Shown here: piece after piece, positions 42,706 to 50,465 of the stretch
Layout of the letters: every line of letters begins with the position of its first letter
How positions within the stretch are numbered: position 1 is the stretch's first letter
NCBI RefSeq assembly: GCF_000440115.1
Contig: NZ_ALMY01000029.1
Coordinates: 25,338 to 89,337, forward strand
Length of the DNA stretch: 64,000 nucleotides
Source: Streptococcus suis YS56
GTDB taxonomy: Bacteria > Bacillota > Bacilli > Lactobacillales > Streptococcaceae
Reading direction: 5' to 3'
Translations under genes and position numbers: made by a program
The notes under the pieces: model-generated
What the model was told of the DNA's origin: nothing
Databases searched by the model: none
Seen by the model: only the letters and a program-made list of their open reading frames with translations

Positions 42706-43650
42706 ATGAAACTATGGCATTATTTCGTGCTATTAGTAGGAGTACTGATACTCTCTCTTGTTTGTATTCCGCCGATTTTTATCGGCAGATATGGGGACGG
42801 TTTGTTATTATTTACCCTAGTGTTTTTTCTAGTTGGTACGCCAATCTTTTTATTTATCAACCAACTCATTTCTACCTTATCTTTTATGCTGGCCTCATTG
42901 TTGACAAATCAGAAGATTATTTATAGCTATTTCTGCAACTATTTATCTTTTAATAATGTACATATCCCTTGTTTCTTGTTCTTACAATTTTTCGGTCTTT
43001 CTCCTGCCATTTATTTAGAAGACAGAGGTTCTACGAAATACAGGAGATATTTTCAAGTTTATACAACCATATTTTTTACTTTTCAGTTCTTCTTATTTAT
43101 TTTAGGTATCCATCTTCTAGATTTTAGGGGAAGTTTACTCCCGTTACTTCCATATTCCCTCCTAACTTTCTTTCACACTGGATTTTTTTTGAAGGAGTAT
43201 CGAAATTTCTATCGGTACAAATCAAGAATTTTGACAGCTTTAGTCAGAAAAGAAGATAAAATTCATCTGAAAGAATTTCGGTATGAAAGCGTTCTTGGTA
43301 ACAAGGACTTGGTTTATCAGTTGCTTTGTTACCTGATTTTGATAAAAAGTAGGTTGAACAGGGAAGAAATTGAAGCGATAGAAAGTTTGGAAAAGTCTTA
43401 TTTTGAAAACATAGAAAATAGTAGGGAACACTATAGTTTCTTAGATACCATCAAGATAAATCTATACATGCAGAGGGAAAATAAGGAAGAATATAGGATT
43501 TATAAAAAGATATTGGATTCGTGGACTGGGGATCGTCCGTATTATTATTTGCTGGTAGATGAAATATATAGGAACATCGAACTTGAGAATAAGTTGGATC
43601 TATCCTTGGCTATTTCGGAGATTCCAATTATCTTGGATGTATTGAAATGA
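42706..43650 (+). CDS. Unknown membrane protein of the peptide locus
   Basis: A 314-residue protein with about five or six membrane segments in the first ~165 residues and a soluble, helix-rich C-terminal half (about 165-314). No HExxH or CaaX-protease (EExxxR) motif is visible, so it is not an Abi-type immunity protease. I do not recognise the family. Position right after the GG peptide makes immunity or peptide handling plausible. It overlaps nothing; RBS AAGAAG. Confidence 0.65.
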   Translation: MKLWHYFVLLVGVLILSLVCIPPIFIGRYGDGLLLFTLVFFLVGTPIFLFINQLISTLSFMLASLLTNQKIIYSYFCNYLSFNNVHIPCFLFLQFFGLSPAIYLEDRGSTKYRRYFQVYTTIFFTFQFFLFILGIHLLDFRGSLLPLLPYSLLTFFHTGFFLKEYRNFYRYKSRILTALVRKEDKIHLKEFRYESVLGNKDLVYQLLCYLILIKSRLNREEIEAIESLEKSYFENIENSREHYSFLDTIKINLYMQRENKEEYRIYKKILDSWTGDRPYYYLLVDEIYRNIELENKLDLSLAISEIPIILDVLK

Positions 43651-43698
43651 GAATTGCTTTTCTATCCAGGCTCTTCCACGTTGTGAGGTAATGAAACG

Positions 43699-43824
43699 GT
43701 GAAAATTGAAAAAATCTTGGTACTTGTCTTTTTTGGCTGTCTACTAATCTCATCCATCACATTTTTAGCTTATGATCATGTTGGCGAAGAGGTAAAACAA
43801 TGGATGATAGGAATAGGGCAGTAA
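43699..43824 (+). CDS. 41-residue single-span membrane peptide
   Basis: A GTG-started small ORF with GAGG upstream. The product has a hydrophobic span (KILVLVFFGCLLISSITFLA) and a short polar tail (YDHVGEEVKQWMIGIGQ). The next gene starts 1 bp after its stop codon, which supports translation. It has no GG leader. It could be an immunity peptide, a regulator of the neighbouring membrane protein, or a second peptide signal. Confidence 0.5.
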   Translation: MKIEKILVLVFFGCLLISSITFLAYDHVGEEVKQWMIGIGQ

Positions 43825-43825
43825 G

Positions 43826-44572
43826 ATGATTCAAAAAATAACTATTCTACAAATTCTGTTGATCGTTCTGATACTTATTTTAGGAGCTTTTTCTACTCTG
43901 CCGTTGGAACTATCAGACTTAGTCTTTGCTGGTCTGACTTTTGTATATATCCTGTCAACAGTACCGATTTATTACACAAAATCGAAACAGCTCCGCCTGT
44001 TGCTGATGGTCAATTCCCTCCTCCTTCTGGGCTTGTGTCTTAGTTTTAGGGAATTGCCTTTCTATCTAAGATTAGGAATCGTGTTTTCAGTCGGTGTATT
44101 GCAGTGCCTGCTTAGTTTCTTCTTAGCTAAGGAATCGTCCAGCGATTTACAAGAAGAATGGAGATATGTTCAGGCTTTTGAATCAAAAATAGATAAAAAT
44201 CGTTCCTTATCAAGCCTGACAAAAATCAGTTATGGGCTTATGCTAGTCAGTCTCTTTGTTCAGAGTTTTGTCCCAACCTTGTTCTTGTTTTTTCTATTGG
44301 TTGTGAAATATCTAGTTGACTGCTACGCAAGGATTAAACTGGTTAAGCTAGTTAGAGGGAGCCTGCTACTTAACTACTTGGTTGGCTTGATTTTTCTGGA
44401 ACAGTTGGTATATATAGGCTTATTTTGTCTGCTATGGACGGGCTCTCATTTGACTCTGTATGTAGGGGTTCTTGTTTTTTCCAATTTCCTGATTCCCTTA
44501 TTAAAACAGAGGGAATACAGGCTAAGTAAGCAACTCATTGCTGGTAAAGGACAAGATTCTCTAGATTCATGA
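43826..44572 (+). CDS. Unknown polytopic membrane protein of the peptide locus
   Basis: A 248-residue protein with about six to eight hydrophobic segments and one charged cytoplasmic loop (residues about 105-130, LAKESSSDLQEEWRYVQAF). No motif of a known immunity, protease or transporter family. Its first codons abut the small ORF upstream, so it belongs to the same transcript. Candidate immunity or accessory protein. Confidence 0.6.
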   Translation: MIQKITILQILLIVLILILGAFSTLPLELSDLVFAGLTFVYILSTVPIYYTKSKQLRLLLMVNSLLLLGLCLSFRELPFYLRLGIVFSVGVLQCLLSFFLAKESSSDLQEEWRYVQAFESKIDKNRSLSSLTKISYGLMLVSLFVQSFVPTLFLFFLLVVKYLVDCYARIKLVKLVRGSLLLNYLVGLIFLEQLVYIGLFCLLWTGSHLTLYVGVLVFSNFLIPLLKQREYRLSKQLIAGKGQDSLDS

Positions 44573-44606
44573 TGCGACAATTTAGACTCTTGTTCTTGGA
44601 GGTGCT

Positions 44607-44774
44607 ATGGCAAAAATAAAATTAAGTAAAAAAATAGGTTACGTGATTCTAGCTCTGATATTACTAGCAGCCTTTATCTACCGACTAGGCTTGTCCGATA
44701 TCGGAAGGCTTGAATTGGTGATTTACGTCGTATTTTTCAACCTTGCCCTTGTGCAAGTATTAAAAAAGAAATAA
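44607..44774 (+). CDS. 55-residue membrane protein
   Basis: A small ORF with a strong GGAGG site. The product has two hydrophobic stretches (IGYVILALILLAAFIYRL and VIYVVFFNLALVQVL) flanked by Lys residues. It lies between larger membrane genes of the locus with short gaps. Small two-span proteins of this size are common bacteriocin immunity proteins, but that is inference. Confidence 0.55.
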   Translation: MAKIKLSKKIGYVILALILLAAFIYRLGLSDIGRLELVIYVVFFNLALVQVLKKK

Positions 44775-44795
44775 GAATAAGTAGGAGGAAAATCC

Positions 44796-45047
44796 ATGCC
44801 ACTTCATTTAAGCCTTGTTACTCTTTCTCTGAATTTGATCCTTATCCACCAGCTCTATCTCCTTTACAAGAAAAAGGAAAAGTTGAATGCTACAGTTGCT
44901 TTTCTGGTCTGCTTACTTGTAACGGTTATGCCTAATGCAGAAGATTTCAATGCGATTATTGGCTTGATTACAGGAACTCTGGTTATCGTTTATTTGGGAA
45001 GTTTTGTCTATTCCAGATTGGCTCCTAAGAGAAGAACTGCTAAATAG
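44796..45047 (+). CDS. Small membrane protein, 83 residues
   Basis: AGGAGG site and ATG at 44796. The product has two or three membrane segments (LSLVTLSLNLILIHQLYLLY; ATVAFLVCLLVTVMP; GLITGTLVIVYLGSFVY) and basic patches (KKKEK, APKRRTAK). Family unknown. It is the last gene of the peptide locus, followed by a bidirectional terminator. Confidence 0.6.
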   Translation: MPLHLSLVTLSLNLILIHQLYLLYKKKEKLNATVAFLVCLLVTVMPNAEDFNAIIGLITGTLVIVYLGSFVYSRLAPKRRTAK

Positions 45048-45062
45048 ATATTACTGACATAT

Positions 45063-45101
45063 AAAAACTCACTATTCCAACTGCTGAAATAGTGAGTTTT
45101 T
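45063..45101. terminator. Bidirectional terminator closing the peptide locus
   Basis: AAAAACTCACTATT ... AATAGTGAGTTTTT, A and T runs on both sides, between convergent genes. Confidence 0.9.
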
Positions 45102-45102
45102 C

Positions 45103-45966
45103 TTACTTTCTCAACACCTTCTCAAAACTCTCTGACCATGCTTCTACGCTGATTTCTTCGAGTGTCAGCGGGTGGGTCAGGCTGAGTTTTTGGGCGTGGA
45201 GCATGAGGCGGGGGGCTGCGACTCGACTGTAAAGAGGGTCACCGATTAAGGCATGGCCATGATGAGCCAAATGCACCCGAATCTGATGGGTTCGCCCTGT
45301 TTGGAGACGACAAGAGACCAAGCTACTTTTGCCAAGGGTCTTCAAGAGGCGGACCTGGGTAAGAGCAGTCTGTCCCTTACGGTTATCGACCACCCGCTTT
45401 CTGCGGTCGTGTCGGTCCCGTCCGATTTTATCGGTAATAGTCCAATCTGTCTTTCTTAGCTGTCCTTGGCAGAGGGCCAGGTAGTCACGGTAGATGACCT
45501 TGTCCTCCAAAAGCCGATTGAGAATGGGCAGGATAAAAGGATTTTTGGCAAAGAGAATGGCTCCGCTGGTTTCCATATCCAGCCTGTGGACCACATAGCA
45601 GGTCTGACCGACATAGGCAGATACATGGTTGAGCAGGGCGATTTCCGTCGGCTCATTGCCGTGGGTTTTCATGCCTTCGGGCTTGTTGACGATAATCAAA
45701 TGCTCATCTTGATAGAGTTCCTCCACCAAGTCTGCCTGTCCCAGAGGAATGCTTTTTTCAGGATAATCTTCCTGGTCAAAGGTCAATTCCAGCAGGTCAC
45801 CTGCAGCAATCGGACTCTGCCAGTTTATCAGCTCTCCGTTGACACGGACATGCTTCTTGGTACGGAGGAAGTGGCGGATTTTTCTAGGAATAAGAAAATA
45901 ATCTTCCAAGACTTCCTTGACAGTCAGTTGTGGAAAGGCTTGGGGAATGCGAATATCAATTTTCAT
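45103..45966 (-). CDS. RluA-family pseudouridine synthase
   Basis: A 287-residue enzyme. The N-terminal S4 RNA-binding domain covers residues about 10-80 (KIRHFLRTKKHVRVNGELIN). The catalytic domain has YVVHRLDMETSG with the active-site Asp near residue 128, the RVVDNRKGQ region and QTGRTHQIRVHLAHHGHALIGDPLY. It isomerises uridine in rRNA; the exact site is not predictable from sequence. Start chosen at 45966, just after the stop of the upstream gene; an in-frame ATG at 46005 would overlap that gene by 38 bp and adds an untypical N-terminus. Confidence 0.9.
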   Translation of the reverse strand: MKIDIRIPQAFPQLTVKEVLEDYFLIPRKIRHFLRTKKHVRVNGELINWQSPIAAGDLLELTFDQEDYPEKSIPLGQADLVEELYQDEHLIIVNKPEGMKTHGNEPTEIALLNHVSAYVGQTCYVVHRLDMETSGAILFAKNPFILPILNRLLEDKVIYRDYLALCQGQLRKTDWTITDKIGRDRHDRRKRVVDNRKGQTALTQVRLLKTLGKSSLVSCRLQTGRTHQIRVHLAHHGHALIGDPLYSRVAAPRLMLHAQKLSLTHPLTLEEISVEAWSESFEKVLRK

Positions 45967-45967
45967 C

Positions 45968-46936
45968 TTATAGGCTTGTTGAGTGCTTGGGTTGCACTTT
46001 TTCATTTGGATTGAGGTAGTTCATGGCATTGTTGACTGCGGTTGGGGCTTCGCCCAGTCCAGTCGCAATCAGGTCAACCTTGCCTTCGTAGAAGCAACAG
46101 TCACCGATAGCATAGATGCCAGGGACAGAGGTTTCTTGCTTGCTGTTGACCACGATGCGGTGGCGATTGAGTTCCAATCCCCATTCTTTCAGCGTACCGA
46201 CAGATGATTTGAAACCGTAGTTGACAAAGAGGTGGTCGAAAGACAGGTTGAGCTTTTCCTCGCTCTTAACCTTGTCAAAATCAATGGCAGAGGCTCTGCC
46301 ATTTTCCCCAGAAAGCCCTTTAGGGACAAATGGTGTGTGAATGGTGACGCTGGACTGCTTGAGCTCTTCCACGCTGTGTTCGAGAGCACGGAAGTTGTCG
46401 CGACGGTGGACGATGTGAGTGGTCTTGGCGATTTTTTCAAAGGCCAGGGACCAATCGACCGCAGAGTCACCGCCACCCAAGACGACGATGTCCTTGTCGG
46501 CATACTGCTGGATATTAGACACGTGGTAGTGGACGTTATCAAAGCTGTCAGCACCATCAATCTCCAGCGGGCGCGGCTTGAAGGCACCGCCACCCATAGC
46601 GATTATCAAGGTCTTGGTCTGGTGGCTGCCCTTGGTGGTCGTCAGGGTAATAACTTCTCCTGGCTCAATAGCAGTCAGGGTTTCATTGAGGCAGAATGTG
46701 GTGTCAAATGGAGCCAGTTGGGCGAGGAGGTTGTCGGTCAACTCCTGTCCTGTCAGGCTTGGAAAGGCCGGAATGTCCAAAATGGCCTTCTCAGGATAAA
46801 GAATGGCAGGTTGGCCACCCAGTTGGGGAAGGGAGTCAATGATTTTGACCTTAGCTTGACGGAGGTGGGCGTAGAAGGCAGCGAAGAGACCGACTGGTCC
46901 GCCACCGATGATGGTAATGTCATATACTTGTGTCAT
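45968..46936 (-). CDS. Ferredoxin--NADP+ reductase (thioredoxin-reductase-like type)
   Basis: A 322-residue flavoprotein. FAD-binding GGGPVGLFAAFYA lies near residues 11-23 and the NADP-binding VVLGGGDSAVDWSL near 154-167. The CxxC of true thioredoxin reductase is absent, and the C-terminal IYAIGDC and ATGLGEAPTAVNNAMNY fit the YumC-type ferredoxin/flavodoxin-NADP reductases of Firmicutes. It supplies reduced ferredoxin or flavodoxin. It is divergent from pbp2A, and co-transcribed with the pseudouridine synthase gene. Confidence 0.9.
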   Translation of the reverse strand: MTQVYDITIIGGGPVGLFAAFYAHLRQAKVKIIDSLPQLGGQPAILYPEKAILDIPAFPSLTGQELTDNLLAQLAPFDTTFCLNETLTAIEPGEVITLTTTKGSHQTKTLIIAMGGGAFKPRPLEIDGADSFDNVHYHVSNIQQYADKDIVVLGGGDSAVDWSLAFEKIAKTTHIVHRRDNFRALEHSVEELKQSSVTIHTPFVPKGLSGENGRASAIDFDKVKSEEKLNLSFDHLFVNYGFKSSVGTLKEWGLELNRHRIVVNSKQETSVPGIYAIGDCCFYEGKVDLIATGLGEAPTAVNNAMNYLNPNEKVQPKHSTSL

Positions 46937-47052
46937 GGGAATCCTCTTCTTTGTTCAGAATGACCCTATTTTATCATATTTTTGGAAAAAATTCCCTGTC
47001 TGTTGTCACAAGTTATCGCAGGCTTTTTTCTGCTAGTTTTTACGAAATGGTG

Positions 47053-47058
47053 TATAAT
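47053..47058 (+). promoter_or_regulatory. -10 box of pbp2A
   Basis: TATAAT at 47053-47058, 31 bp before the pbp2A ATG; no clear -35. Confidence 0.5.
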
Positions 47059-47088
47059 GGTACAAAATTCACTAGAAAGAGGTAAAGT

Positions 47089-49302
47089 ATGGACGATTTG
47101 CAACATCAGCCGATTGAAGTTCCAGAAGATTTCCAAATTGATCATGAAGACCTACCTAGCCGTCGCCGCAGGGGAAATCGTGGCTCTGTTGATAAACCAA
47201 AGAAAAAATCACGTATTCCGGAGCCGATTCGTAAATTTTGGCGGCGTTACCAACTGACTAAAATTTTAATCATTTTAATGGTCCTGACAGTTCTTACAGT
47301 AGGTGGCTATCTATTTTTCCTTGCAAAGACAGCTAATGTTGGTGATTTACAGCAGGCGCTAAAAGCCACAACGATTATTTATGATAAAGATGGTGCGGAA
47401 GCTGGGACATTGTCAGGTCAGAAGGGGACCTATGTAGAGCTGGATGCTGTCTCCGATAATTTAGAGAATGCCGTCATCGCTACAGAAGATCGGAGCTTCT
47501 ACAAAAATTCAGGCATTAATTACCAGCGTACAATTTTGGCTGCCTTGACGTTAGGTCGATCTGGAGGTGGTTCAACTATTACCCAGCAATTGGCAAAAAA
47601 TGCCTTTCTAACTCAGGATCAGACCATCAGTCGAAAGGCTCGAGAATTCTTTTTGGCTCTGGAAATCAATAAAAAGTACAGCAAGCAAGAAATTTTGACC
47701 ATGTATCTCAATAACGCCTATTTTGGGAATGGTGTTTGGGGAGTGGAAGATGCAAGCCAAAAGTACTTCGGTATTCCAGCCAGCGATCTTACTCTTGAGC
47801 AAGCGGCCGTCATTGCAGGTATGCTCAAGGGACCTGAGATTTATAATCCTTATTATTCCCTAGAAAATGCAGTTAATCGTCGGGATACAGTCCTGCAAAA
47901 CATGGTCAATGCTGGTTATATTGATCAGGCGACTGCAGATGCAGGTTTCCAAGTAGACCTAGCCAGTCAGCTTTCAGATACCTATACAGGGAAACAAAGC
48001 AATTATTCCTATCCATCCTATTTTGATGCTGTGATTGCTGAGGCGATTGAGCGATACGGACTGAAAGAATCAGACATTATTAATAACGGCTATAGGATTT
48101 ACACAGAGATGGATCAAAATTCTCAAGCCAGTATGCAGGTGATTTTTGATGATGAGACCATGTTCCCGACATCAAGTTTTGATGGTACCCATGCTCAGGC
48201 TGCCAGCGTAGCTCTTGATCCGACGACTGGTGGAGTTCGTGCCTTGGTTGGTCGAGTTAACAGTTCAGAGGATGCGGTCTTTCGGACCTTCAACTTTGCG
48301 ACACAAGCCAAGCGCAGTCCTGGTTCAACAATCAAGCCTCTTGTTGCCTATGCTCCAGCAGTAGCGGCGGGCTGGTCGATTGATATGGCTCTGGATAACC
48401 ATACAGAAACCTACGGCGATTACACCTTGCATAACTATGATTATTCGACTTCTGATACCATTCCAATGTATCAAGCTTTGGCTCTCTCTTACAATTTACC
48501 AGTAGCTTATATAGTGAACACCTTGGGGATTGACAAAGCCTTCGAGTATGGACAAAAGTTTGGACTTGATATGGAAAATGTCGAGAAAGTTTTGGGTGTT
48601 TCAATTGGTTCTGGAGTGGAGACTAATCCTCTGCAAATGGCCCAGGCCTACGCTACTTTTGCGAATAAGGGTGTGATGAAGGATGCCCACCTCATCACTC
48701 GTATTGAAACAGCTAGTGGAAAGGTTTTAGCAGAGCATCGAGAAACAAGTACCAAGGTGATTGACCGCTCTGTCGCAGATAAGATGACAGCAATGATGCT
48801 TGGAACCTATACCAATGGTACGGGAGTGACAGCAGATGCGGCCAATTATTATATTGCTGGGAAAACAGGAACAACTGAAACGAGTTTTGATGTCAATCTT
48901 GTCAATGATCAGTGGCATATTGCCTACACACCTGATTTGGTCATCAGTCAGTGGGTTGGTTTTGAGCAGACAGATGAAAATCATTATATAGATAGCAGTA
49001 GCTACTGGATGGCTCCATCGGTCTTCCAGACTGTAGCCAATTCAATCTTGCCATATACTGCAGGAACTCAGTTCGAAGTAGAAAATGCCTATGCACAAAA
49101 TGGTATTGTAGAAGTAGCTCCAGATGAAGCTGCGCAAACTGAATCAAGCCTTGGTCAAGAACAGGTACAAGAAATTTCAGATCAGGCGAGAAACTTGATT
49201 GAGCAAACCAAACAAAATCTAATCGATGCCCAGTTACCAGAACGAGCAAAAACCTTGTGGGATAACATCACGTCTTGGTTTGGAGAGTTGTCAAATCCAT
49301 AA
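47089..49302 (+). CDS. pbp2A: Penicillin-binding protein 2A (bifunctional class A)
   Basis: A 737-residue peptidoglycan synthase. Cytoplasmic basic N-tail, one membrane helix (near 62-83), a glycosyltransferase domain (near 100-270: ATEDRSFYKNSGIN, GGSTITQQLAKNAFL, NNAYFGNGVWGVEDA) and a transpeptidase domain with active-site Ser in SPGSTIKPL (near 409), SYN (near 466) and KTGTTE (near 590). The C-terminus is a short Gln/Glu-rich tail. It makes and cross-links septal and peripheral wall. Followed by rpmG-secE-nusG in streptococcal order. Confidence 0.95.
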   Translation: MDDLQHQPIEVPEDFQIDHEDLPSRRRRGNRGSVDKPKKKSRIPEPIRKFWRRYQLTKILIILMVLTVLTVGGYLFFLAKTANVGDLQQALKATTIIYDKDGAEAGTLSGQKGTYVELDAVSDNLENAVIATEDRSFYKNSGINYQRTILAALTLGRSGGGSTITQQLAKNAFLTQDQTISRKAREFFLALEINKKYSKQEILTMYLNNAYFGNGVWGVEDASQKYFGIPASDLTLEQAAVIAGMLKGPEIYNPYYSLENAVNRRDTVLQNMVNAGYIDQATADAGFQVDLASQLSDTYTGKQSNYSYPSYFDAVIAEAIERYGLKESDIINNGYRIYTEMDQNSQASMQVIFDDETMFPTSSFDGTHAQAASVALDPTTGGVRALVGRVNSSEDAVFRTFNFATQAKRSPGSTIKPLVAYAPAVAAGWSIDMALDNHTETYGDYTLHNYDYSTSDTIPMYQALALSYNLPVAYIVNTLGIDKAFEYGQKFGLDMENVEKVLGVSIGSGVETNPLQMAQAYATFANKGVMKDAHLITRIETASGKVLAEHRETSTKVIDRSVADKMTAMMLGTYTNGTGVTADAANYYIAGKTGTTETSFDVNLVNDQWHIAYTPDLVISQWVGFEQTDENHYIDSSSYWMAPSVFQTVANSILPYTAGTQFEVENAYAQNGIVEVAPDEAAQTESSLGQEQVQEISDQARNLIEQTKQNLIDAQLPERAKTLWDNITSWFGELSNP

Positions 49303-49335
49303 AAACATGGTAGAATGAAAAAGATGGAGGGCTTT

Positions 49336-49488
49336 ATGGCACTAAAAAAAGCAAGCCTAGCCTGTACTGTTTGTGGTTCTCGAAACTATTCAATCAGCCT
49401 TTCGAGCAATCCCAAGCCAACACGGTTAGAAGTAAATAAATTTTGTAAACACTGTGGACAATACACTGTTCACAAGGAAACCAGATAG
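49336..49488 (+). CDS. rpmG: 50S ribosomal protein L33
   Basis: A 50-residue protein with two CxxC pairs (CTVCGSRNY and [14 protein letters not shown]), so it is the zinc-binding, C+ form of L33. ATG at 49336 behind GGAGG. Sits between pbp2A and secE, the usual streptococcal context; other paralogues outside this window are likely. Confidence 0.95.
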   Translation: MALKKASLACTVCGSRNYSISLSSNPKPTRLEVNKFCKHCGQYTVHKETR

Positions 49489-49497
49489 GAGTCACGC

Positions 49498-49674
49498 ATG
49501 AAATTTATCAAAGACATTATCCGCATTTTAAAAGATACGTCTTGGCCAACTCGTAAGCAGAGCTGGACGGATTTCGTGTCTGTAGTGGAATATACTGCCT
49601 TTTTCGTAGCGGTGGTTTACCTCTTTGACTTGATTTTGTCACGAGGAATCATGAGCTTGATCAATCTTTTCTAG
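49498..49674 (+). CDS. secE: Preprotein translocase subunit SecE
   Basis: A 58-residue single-span protein with the conserved DTSWPTRKQSWTDF motif (residues 13-26) and one membrane helix (AFFVAVVYLFDLIL). Part of the SecYEG channel. ATG at 49498; GGAG lies 7 bp upstream, across the rpmG stop. Confidence 0.96.
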   Translation: MKFIKDIIRILKDTSWPTRKQSWTDFVSVVEYTAFFVAVVYLFDLILSRGIMSLINLF

Positions 49675-49681
49675 AAAATAC

Positions 49682-49711
49682 TTGCCATTTGTAAAATGGA
49701 AGTGATATAAT
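49682..49711 (+). promoter_or_regulatory. Candidate nusG promoter directly upstream of a hairpin
   Basis: TTGCCA (49682-49687), 18-bp spacer, TATAAT (49706-49711). The expected start near 49718 is followed at once by the terminator hairpin at 49722-49743. Confidence 0.6.
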
Positions 49712-49721
49712 AAGGAAAAGC

Positions 49722-49743
49722 GAAAGCCTTCGGGCTTTTTTTA
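49722..49743 (+). terminator. Hairpin-T run between secE and nusG
   Basis: GAAAGCC-TTCG-GGCTTTTTTT, 48 bp after secE; it can end the secE transcript and lies in the nusG leader. Confidence 0.75.
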
Positions 49744-49783
49744 GCGTCTAAAAATTCCGTGTTTCCAAAGAAAGGAAGTAACA

Positions 49784-50323
49784 ATGTACGATAGTTTTGA
49801 TAAAGGCTGGTTTGTTTTACAGACCTACTCAGGATATGAAAATAAAGTGAAGGAAAACTTGCTCCAACGTGCCCACACTTATAACATGTTGGAAAACATC
49901 CTTCGTGTAGAAATTCCAACTCAGACTGTTCAGGTTGAAAAGAACGGTGAGGTCAAGGAAGTAGAAGAAAACCGTTTCCCTGGTTATGTTTTGGTTGAGA
50001 TGGTTATGACCGATGAAGCTTGGTTTGTGGTTCGTAACACGCCAAACGTTACAGGTTTCGTGGGTTCACACGGTAACCGTTCAAAACCAACTCCACTTTT
50101 GGAAGAAGAAATTCGTCAAATCTTGGTGTCTATGGGGCAAACCGTTCAAGAATTTGATATTGATGTCAAAGTTGGAGATGTTGTGCGGATTATCGAAGGT
50201 GCCTTCTCTGGTTACGAAGGAAAGGTGGCAGAGATTGACAACAACAAGGTGAAGATGGTTATCTCTATGTTTGGTAATGATACCATTGCTGAAGTTAATT
50301 TGAACCAGATTGCTGAGTTGTAA
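49784..50323 (+). CDS. nusG: Transcription termination/antitermination protein NusG
   Basis: A 179-residue protein. The NGN domain (residues 1-115) begins WFVLQTYSGYENKVKENL and contains NRFPGYVLVEM and VRNTPNVTGFVGS. The C-terminal KOW domain (about 125-175) has VRIIEGAFSGYEGKVAEID. It binds RNA polymerase and, in Firmicutes, affects pausing and Rho. Strong AAAGGAAG site; in most streptococci it follows secE, as here, but with an intervening terminator. Confidence 0.97.
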   Translation: MYDSFDKGWFVLQTYSGYENKVKENLLQRAHTYNMLENILRVEIPTQTVQVEKNGEVKEVEENRFPGYVLVEMVMTDEAWFVVRNTPNVTGFVGSHGNRSKPTPLLEEEIRQILVSMGQTVQEFDIDVKVGDVVRIIEGAFSGYEGKVAEIDNNKVKMVISMFGNDTIAEVNLNQIAEL

Positions 50324-50332
50324 TAAGTTGTT

Positions 50333-50359
50333 AAAGCGCAGGGAAACCTGTGCTTTTTC
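50333..50359 (+). terminator. nusG terminator
   Basis: AAAGCGCAGG-GAAA-CCTGTGCTTTTTC. Confidence 0.85.
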
Positions 50360-50387
50360 TTGTTTTTGAGGCTAACTCAAAAAAAAC

Positions 50388-50429
50388 TTGCCAAAGATTT
50401 AAAAATTTTATAGAATTAGGTATACCTAA
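50388..50429 (+). promoter_or_regulatory. sspA-like promoter with perfect palindrome at the start point
   Basis: TTGCCA (50388-50393), 17-bp spacer, TAGAAT (50411-50416). TTAGGTATACCTAA (50416-50429), a perfect 14-bp palindrome, covers the expected start at about 50423. The half-site TTAGG...CCTAA is that of DtxR/MntR-type metal-dependent repressors. Confidence 0.65.
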
Positions 50430-50465
50430 CTTATAAATTAATTAATCTTAAAAAACGGAGGTTTT

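Noticed and set aside
45967..46005. Earlier ATG for the pseudouridine synthase
   Set aside because: Would overlap the upstream gene and adds a non-homologous basic stretch; kept only as an alternative.
46232..46963. Long open frame (243 codons) antisense to the ferredoxin-NADP reductase gene
   Set aside because: It mirrors the codon structure of the minus-strand gene, which has clear FAD and NADP motifs; no RBS or family features.
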